Shown here: piece by piece, positions 61,327 to 64,000 of the stretch
Layout of the letters: each line of letters starts with the position of its first letter
How positions within the stretch are numbered: the stretch's first letter is position 1
Origin: Kibdelosporangium philippinense
GTDB taxonomy: Bacteria > Actinomycetota > Actinomycetes > Mycobacteriales > Pseudonocardiaceae
DNA length: 64,000 nucleotides
Direction of reading: 5' to 3'
Assembly (NCBI RefSeq): GCF_021390435.2
Contig: NZ_JAJVCN010000003.1
Span: 2,220,655-2,284,654 of the forward strand
Program-made: the position numbers and the translations under genes
The notes under the pieces: model-generated
Databases searched by the model: none
Told to the model about the DNA's origin: nothing
What the model saw: the letters and a program-made list of their open reading frames with translations, nothing else

Positions 61327-61411
61327 CGTCTCGGGCGATCCGCGTCTGTCCACAAGAAGGCAGACCGGGTCGCCCGCTGTTGTTTCACACACGAGACGAT
61401 GAGTTGCCCTG

Positions 61412-61462
61412 CCATCAGTACGATGAGACACTGCCTACAACTGTGTTTCATCGTACTGATGG
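61412..61462. promoter_or_regulatory. inverted repeat, likely AbiEi operator
   Basis: CCATCAGTACGATGA (61412-61426) and TCATCGTACTGATGG (61448-61462) are perfect 15-bp complements, with ACA/TGT extending the arms inward. The repeat overlaps the proposed ATG of abiEi. AbiEi antitoxins of this class repress their own promoter by binding inverted repeats, so this is the expected operator. Confidence 0.7.
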
Positions 61463-62211
61463 CTGACGGCGACTCGATGGCGGCTGATCTTCCGACAAAG
61501 TTGTGGCAACGCCAGACCATGGTCTTGCGGACTCGTGATCTGGCCTGCCTGTATGCCCGGCCGGATGTCGAAGCCAACCGATTGGCCGAGCACGGCATCC
61601 TGCGTCCCATCGCACACGGGTACTGGGCGCTTCCTCCCGTTGAGCAAGTGGACGATCCGCACTGGCGACCGGGAGTCGAAGCCCTCGCCTTGGGACTGGC
61701 CGTTGCCGACTATGGCGTCGAGGCCACCGCGCTGATGGGGGCGAGTGCAGCGAGGTACCACGGCGCGCTTCCGCGTGCGTTGACAACCGGAATTGTGGTG
61801 ACCCCCAAGCAACGACCAGTGCTGGAAACCACGTTCGGGCGGATCATCTTCGTCAAACGGCAGAGTGAACGCTTGCGACTGACTCGGGCCAAGACGGCCA
61901 TGGTCACCGGATACGTCACCGACATAGAGCAAACGATGCTCGACATAGCGCATCGCCCCGCACTCGGCGGACTTGCCCCAACCGAAGCGGCCGATGCGCT
62001 TCGAGCGCTCGCCCTGCGTGCTGATTGGGCTGAGACGTGGGAGTTGACCAAGCAACAGCGAATCCCTTCGGCGTACACCCGCGCTCGCTGGACTGCCGAC
62101 CCTTTGCTTTCGGCAGCCGTTCCCGTCCACAAACCGCGCAGGCCGGTTGCGGGTTATGGCCTGCGTCCAATCGACGATGACGCGAAGCGCTTCGGCATCA
62201 AGGAGGCCTGA
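61459..62211 (+). CDS. AbiEi family (type IV) antitoxin / autorepressor
   Basis: 250 residues. The N-terminal winged-helix domain includes VLRTRDLACLYARPDVEANR and LRPIAHGYWALPP. The AbiEi C-terminal domain includes ALGLAVADYGVEATALMGAS and YVTDIEQTMLDIAHRP. It neutralises the AbiEii nucleotidyltransferase toxin without direct binding and represses the operon. The start may be the ATG at 61459 or one at 61477. Its stop overlaps the toxin start by one base (TGATG). Because the toxin gene is broken, it may now be an orphan. Confidence 0.85.
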   Translation: MADGDSMAADLPTKLWQRQTMVLRTRDLACLYARPDVEANRLAEHGILRPIAHGYWALPPVEQVDDPHWRPGVEALALGLAVADYGVEATALMGASAARYHGALPRALTTGIVVTPKQRPVLETTFGRIIFVKRQSERLRLTRAKTAMVTGYVTDIEQTMLDIAHRPALGGLAPTEAADALRALALRADWAETWELTKQQRIPSAYTRARWTADPLLSAAVPVHKPRRPVAGYGLRPIDDDAKRFGIKEA

Positions 62212-62969
62212 TGCTTGACGAAGCCGAGCGGAAACAGATCGCCGAGACCTTTCAGGTAGCCGGCGATCAGGTGGCCCGTGACCACTTGATCAGCCATCCT
62301 CGCAGCCTTGCCCGCGATGGGACATGACTTGGTGTTCTACGGCGGCACCGCGCTGGCGCGGACGCACCTGACGACCTTCCGGTTGTCGGAAGACATCGAT
62401 CTTCTGGCCAGAGACCGTGCCGCGGCGGCGGAATCCATCGAGCGGCAGGTACCAAGAGCCCTTCGGCGTGAGTTCGGAACGGTTCGTTGGATCGTGGGTC
62501 CATCCGCGGTGCCGACCGAATCCGCGCGAGCCTTGCTGTCCACCGAGGACGGTCTACAGGTCAGGGTTCAGATTGGACTGCTCGATGCCGAACGAAGCCG
62601 GTGGCCGGTCGAGTCCCGCGCCATCGAGGTGCGATATCGCGACGTAACGCCCTTCCGCCTTGACGTTCCCACCCTGGAATCCTTCGTCGCAATGAAGGCC
62701 CTCGCCTGGGAAGATCGCCACGCAGCCCGTGACCTCGCGGACTTGTTCGCACTGGCTCAGATTGGCGCGGTCAGCCCCGGAGTCATTGAGGTGTTGCGGA
62801 AAGTCGTCGGGCGGGCGGTCCACCCCATGGCGTTTCGAGGATGCCGGAACCAACCCGAAGTACATGGACGGTTCAGCTCAATCATCAGATGGCATCCGCG
62901 CCCGACCCAGACCAGTGCCTGCAAGAAGTCCACCACGCCTGGACCCGGGCTACTTCTCAAGCGCTGTGA
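62211..62969 (+). pseudogene. AbiEii/AbiGii nucleotidyltransferase toxin, frameshifted
   Basis: ATG at 62211 reads MLDEAERKQIAETFQVAGDQ up to DHLIS. After a +1 shift at about 62292 the frame continues LAALPAMGHDLVFYGGTALA with TFRLSEDIDLLARD, the GG(T/S)..DxD nucleotidyltransferase signature. A second shift near 62835 is needed to reach WTVQLNHQMASAPDPDQCLQ and the normal end at 62969. With at least two breaks, no full toxin can be made. An internal ATG at 62308 gives a piece that keeps the active site but lacks the N-terminus and normal C-terminus. Confidence 0.8.
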
Positions 62970-63041
62970 CCAGGTCGCGCAACCGACCGCGCCGACCTGC
63001 GACCAGCAGCGGATTCATAAAACTTTTGCTAATCTGGCCGC

Positions 63042-63308
63042 ATGGATGACAGCAGGCCGCCTGGCGAGGGACCGACGACGGTCGTCTCGGTTTCCATGCA
63101 CAGCGGGACCGTCAGTGCCGTTCGCAGCCGGGCGGGGCGCCGTGGGGTCTCCGCCTACATCGAGGCCGCTGTTCAGCGCCAGATCGAGCGGGACAACCTG
63201 GACGAGTTGATCGCGGCCGCTGAAGCGGAGCATGGATCGATCTCGGCGGATGAGGTCGACGACAAGCGCAGGATGCTGATGCGGGGCCGGGAAACGGGTG
63301 CCGCGTGA
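63042..63308 (+). CDS. vapB: VapB-type antitoxin
   Basis: 88 residues. Residues about 12-50 (TTVVSVSMHSGTVSAVRSRA and GVSAYIEAAVQRQIERD) form a ribbon-helix-helix DNA-binding fold; the acidic/basic tail would bind the toxin. TAATCT, a good -10, ends 7 bp before the ATG, so the message may be leaderless. Its stop overlaps the toxin GTG start by 4 bp (GTGA). Confidence 0.85.
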   Translation: MDDSRPPGEGPTTVVSVSMHSGTVSAVRSRAGRRGVSAYIEAAVQRQIERDNLDELIAAAEAEHGSISADEVDDKRRMLMRGRETGAA

Positions 63309-63691
63309 CGCTGATCCTGGACAGCGAAGGGCTATCCAAGGCAGTCCTCCGCGACCGGGAGTTGACCGCATGGCTTGTCGCGGCGCGTGAAGCGGACGAG
63401 CGTGTGGTCACGAGCGCGGCCACGTTGGTCGAAGTGATCCACCCGCGAATCAGCCGACCCGCCTTTGAGTGGGTCATCTCCAAACTGTCAGTGGAACCCG
63501 TCACCACGGAAATCGCCAAACAGGCAAGCATTCTGTTGCACCAAGCCGGACTTCACGGCCACAAGCACGCCATCGACGCGATGGTCGCCGCCACTGCCCT
63601 TGCCGCCAAAGGACCTACGACGATCCTGACATCCGACCCCGAGGATCTGGCGATGCTGTGCGGGGATCGCGTGACCGTCGTGAAGGTCTAG
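63305..63691 (+). CDS. vapC: VapC-type PIN domain ribonuclease toxin
   Basis: 128 residues, complete PIN domain. Acidic residues are at LILDSEGLSK (Asp), ATLVEVIHPR (Glu), KHAIDAMVAATAL (Asp) and LTSDPEDLAML (Asp). These bind Mg2+ and cut RNA, usually tRNA or rRNA. Translation is coupled to vapB. Reading frame and catalytic residues are intact, so this toxin-antitoxin pair is probably functional. Confidence 0.92.
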   Translation: MTLILDSEGLSKAVLRDRELTAWLVAAREADERVVTSAATLVEVIHPRISRPAFEWVISKLSVEPVTTEIAKQASILLHQAGLHGHKHAIDAMVAATALAAKGPTTILTSDPEDLAMLCGDRVTVVKV

Positions 63692-63880
63692 CTCTCCAGG
63701 TCCCGTAACAGCGCGGGTTTGCTGACCGCTTCGAGGTTGGCGAGCAGGTCGCGTTCACGGGCGAGACGGACTCCGACAACCCGGTCGGTCAGAGCGCAGC
63801 CGTCCGAGGTGAGGCTGACCTGGATGTCATGGCGGTCGTTCGCGTCCTTCGAGCGGGCCACCAGGCCGCACTTCTAAGAG
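63688..63880 (-). pseudogene. MarR-family regulator remnant, C-terminal part
   Basis: The minus strand reads GLVARSKDANDRHDIQVSLT and LTDRVVGVRLARERDLLANL, the wing and dimerisation helix of a MarR protein. It ends in a stop (63688) that overlaps the vapC stop. Upstream the frame closes at a TAG near 63878 and no recognition helix is seen, so only the last 60 or so residues remain. The rest of the window to 64000 shows nothing I can assign. Confidence 0.55.
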
Positions 63881-64000
63881 ATAACCCGTGAGTTCGGAGG
63901 TTCCTCGTCGGGAACGCAAGGGTCCACTCCGCCCAGGACCAGGGCGGTCTCACTCCTTTGGGTGACAGCCTGCCGTTTTGACTCAACTTCAGCTTTCGTG

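Noticed and set aside
61240..64000. Integrated island bounded by an attachment site at tRNA-Ser(TGA)
   Set aside because: Toxin-antitoxin genes follow the tRNA, but no second copy of the tRNA 3' end and no integrase were found before the window ends.
1..64000. CRISPR arrays, rRNA operons, riboswitches
   Set aside because: No regularly spaced repeats, rRNA segments or recognisable riboswitch cores were seen on reading through.

Overview
This 64-kb window looks like chromosomal DNA of a high-GC actinomycete, most likely of the order Pseudonocardiales (Amycolatopsis or Kibdelosporangium-like). The grounds are the high GC content with many GTG starts and 4-bp GTGA/ATGA gene overlaps, a galactan galactofuranosyltransferase (GlfT2) and an LCP ligase that imply an arabinogalactan wall, a sortase substrate with an LANTG signal, and a tRNA-Ser / tadA / tyrA neighbourhood. 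The genus is an inference.

Left part (1-26 kb): a decayed IS remnant, tRNA-Ser(CGA), an ECF-type sigma factor with a CsbD stress protein, tadA with its partner gene, an M20 amidohydrolase and tyrA. An IS1380-family element follows, abutting a membrane-anchored FnIII protein. Next are a glycolipid-binding/antitoxin-like pair with a solo TnpB inserted directly upstream, a FUSC transporter, a thioester (TQXA) surface protein, a DUF885 hydrolase, a GbsR-type regulator divergent from an ABC exporter, tRNA-Arg(ACG), a four-gene ABC importer whose binding protein carries a frameshift, and an M28 aminopeptidase.

Middle part (26-41 kb): two adjacent unusual tRNA genes, five same-strand DnaA boxes, then an envelope block: a YfhO-like membrane protein, glfT2, a Ser/Thr kinase (frameshifted), an LCP ligase, a DUF6542 protein and a NodB-GT2 fusion. 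An IS5-type element cuts the LCP gene; deleting it and one 3-bp duplication restores the reading frame.

Mobile island (40.6-49.8 kb): an IS110 element, a three-recombinase (RIT-type) element inside a DUF6585-like gene, an IS630 element at the stop codon of that same gene, a ricin-type lectin gene, and an ISAs1 element with a 10-bp duplication. The insertions could be resolved to the base from reading frames, terminal repeats and target duplications, except IS110.

Right part (50-64 kb): tRNA-Arg(ACG) and tRNA-Ser(GCT), acetoacetyl-CoA synthetase, a dienelactone-hydrolase-like protein with an Asp at the nucleophile position, an aromatic aminotransferase, a TSUP permease, a secreted Rv2525c-like protein, a polyprenyl diphosphate synthase, small exported proteins, a three-gene operon ending in a deoxyribosyltransferase-Nudix fusion, a MarR regulator and tRNA-Ser(TGA). 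Two toxin-antitoxin loci follow: AbiE (antitoxin intact, toxin broken) and VapBC (intact).

No CRISPR array, rRNA, prophage or biosynthetic cluster was seen. The best candidates for something new are the atypical tRNA pair next to DnaA boxes, the RIT element with its palindromic ends, the deoxyribosyltransferase-Nudix operon, and a 20-codon gene with a strong ribosome binding site and terminator.
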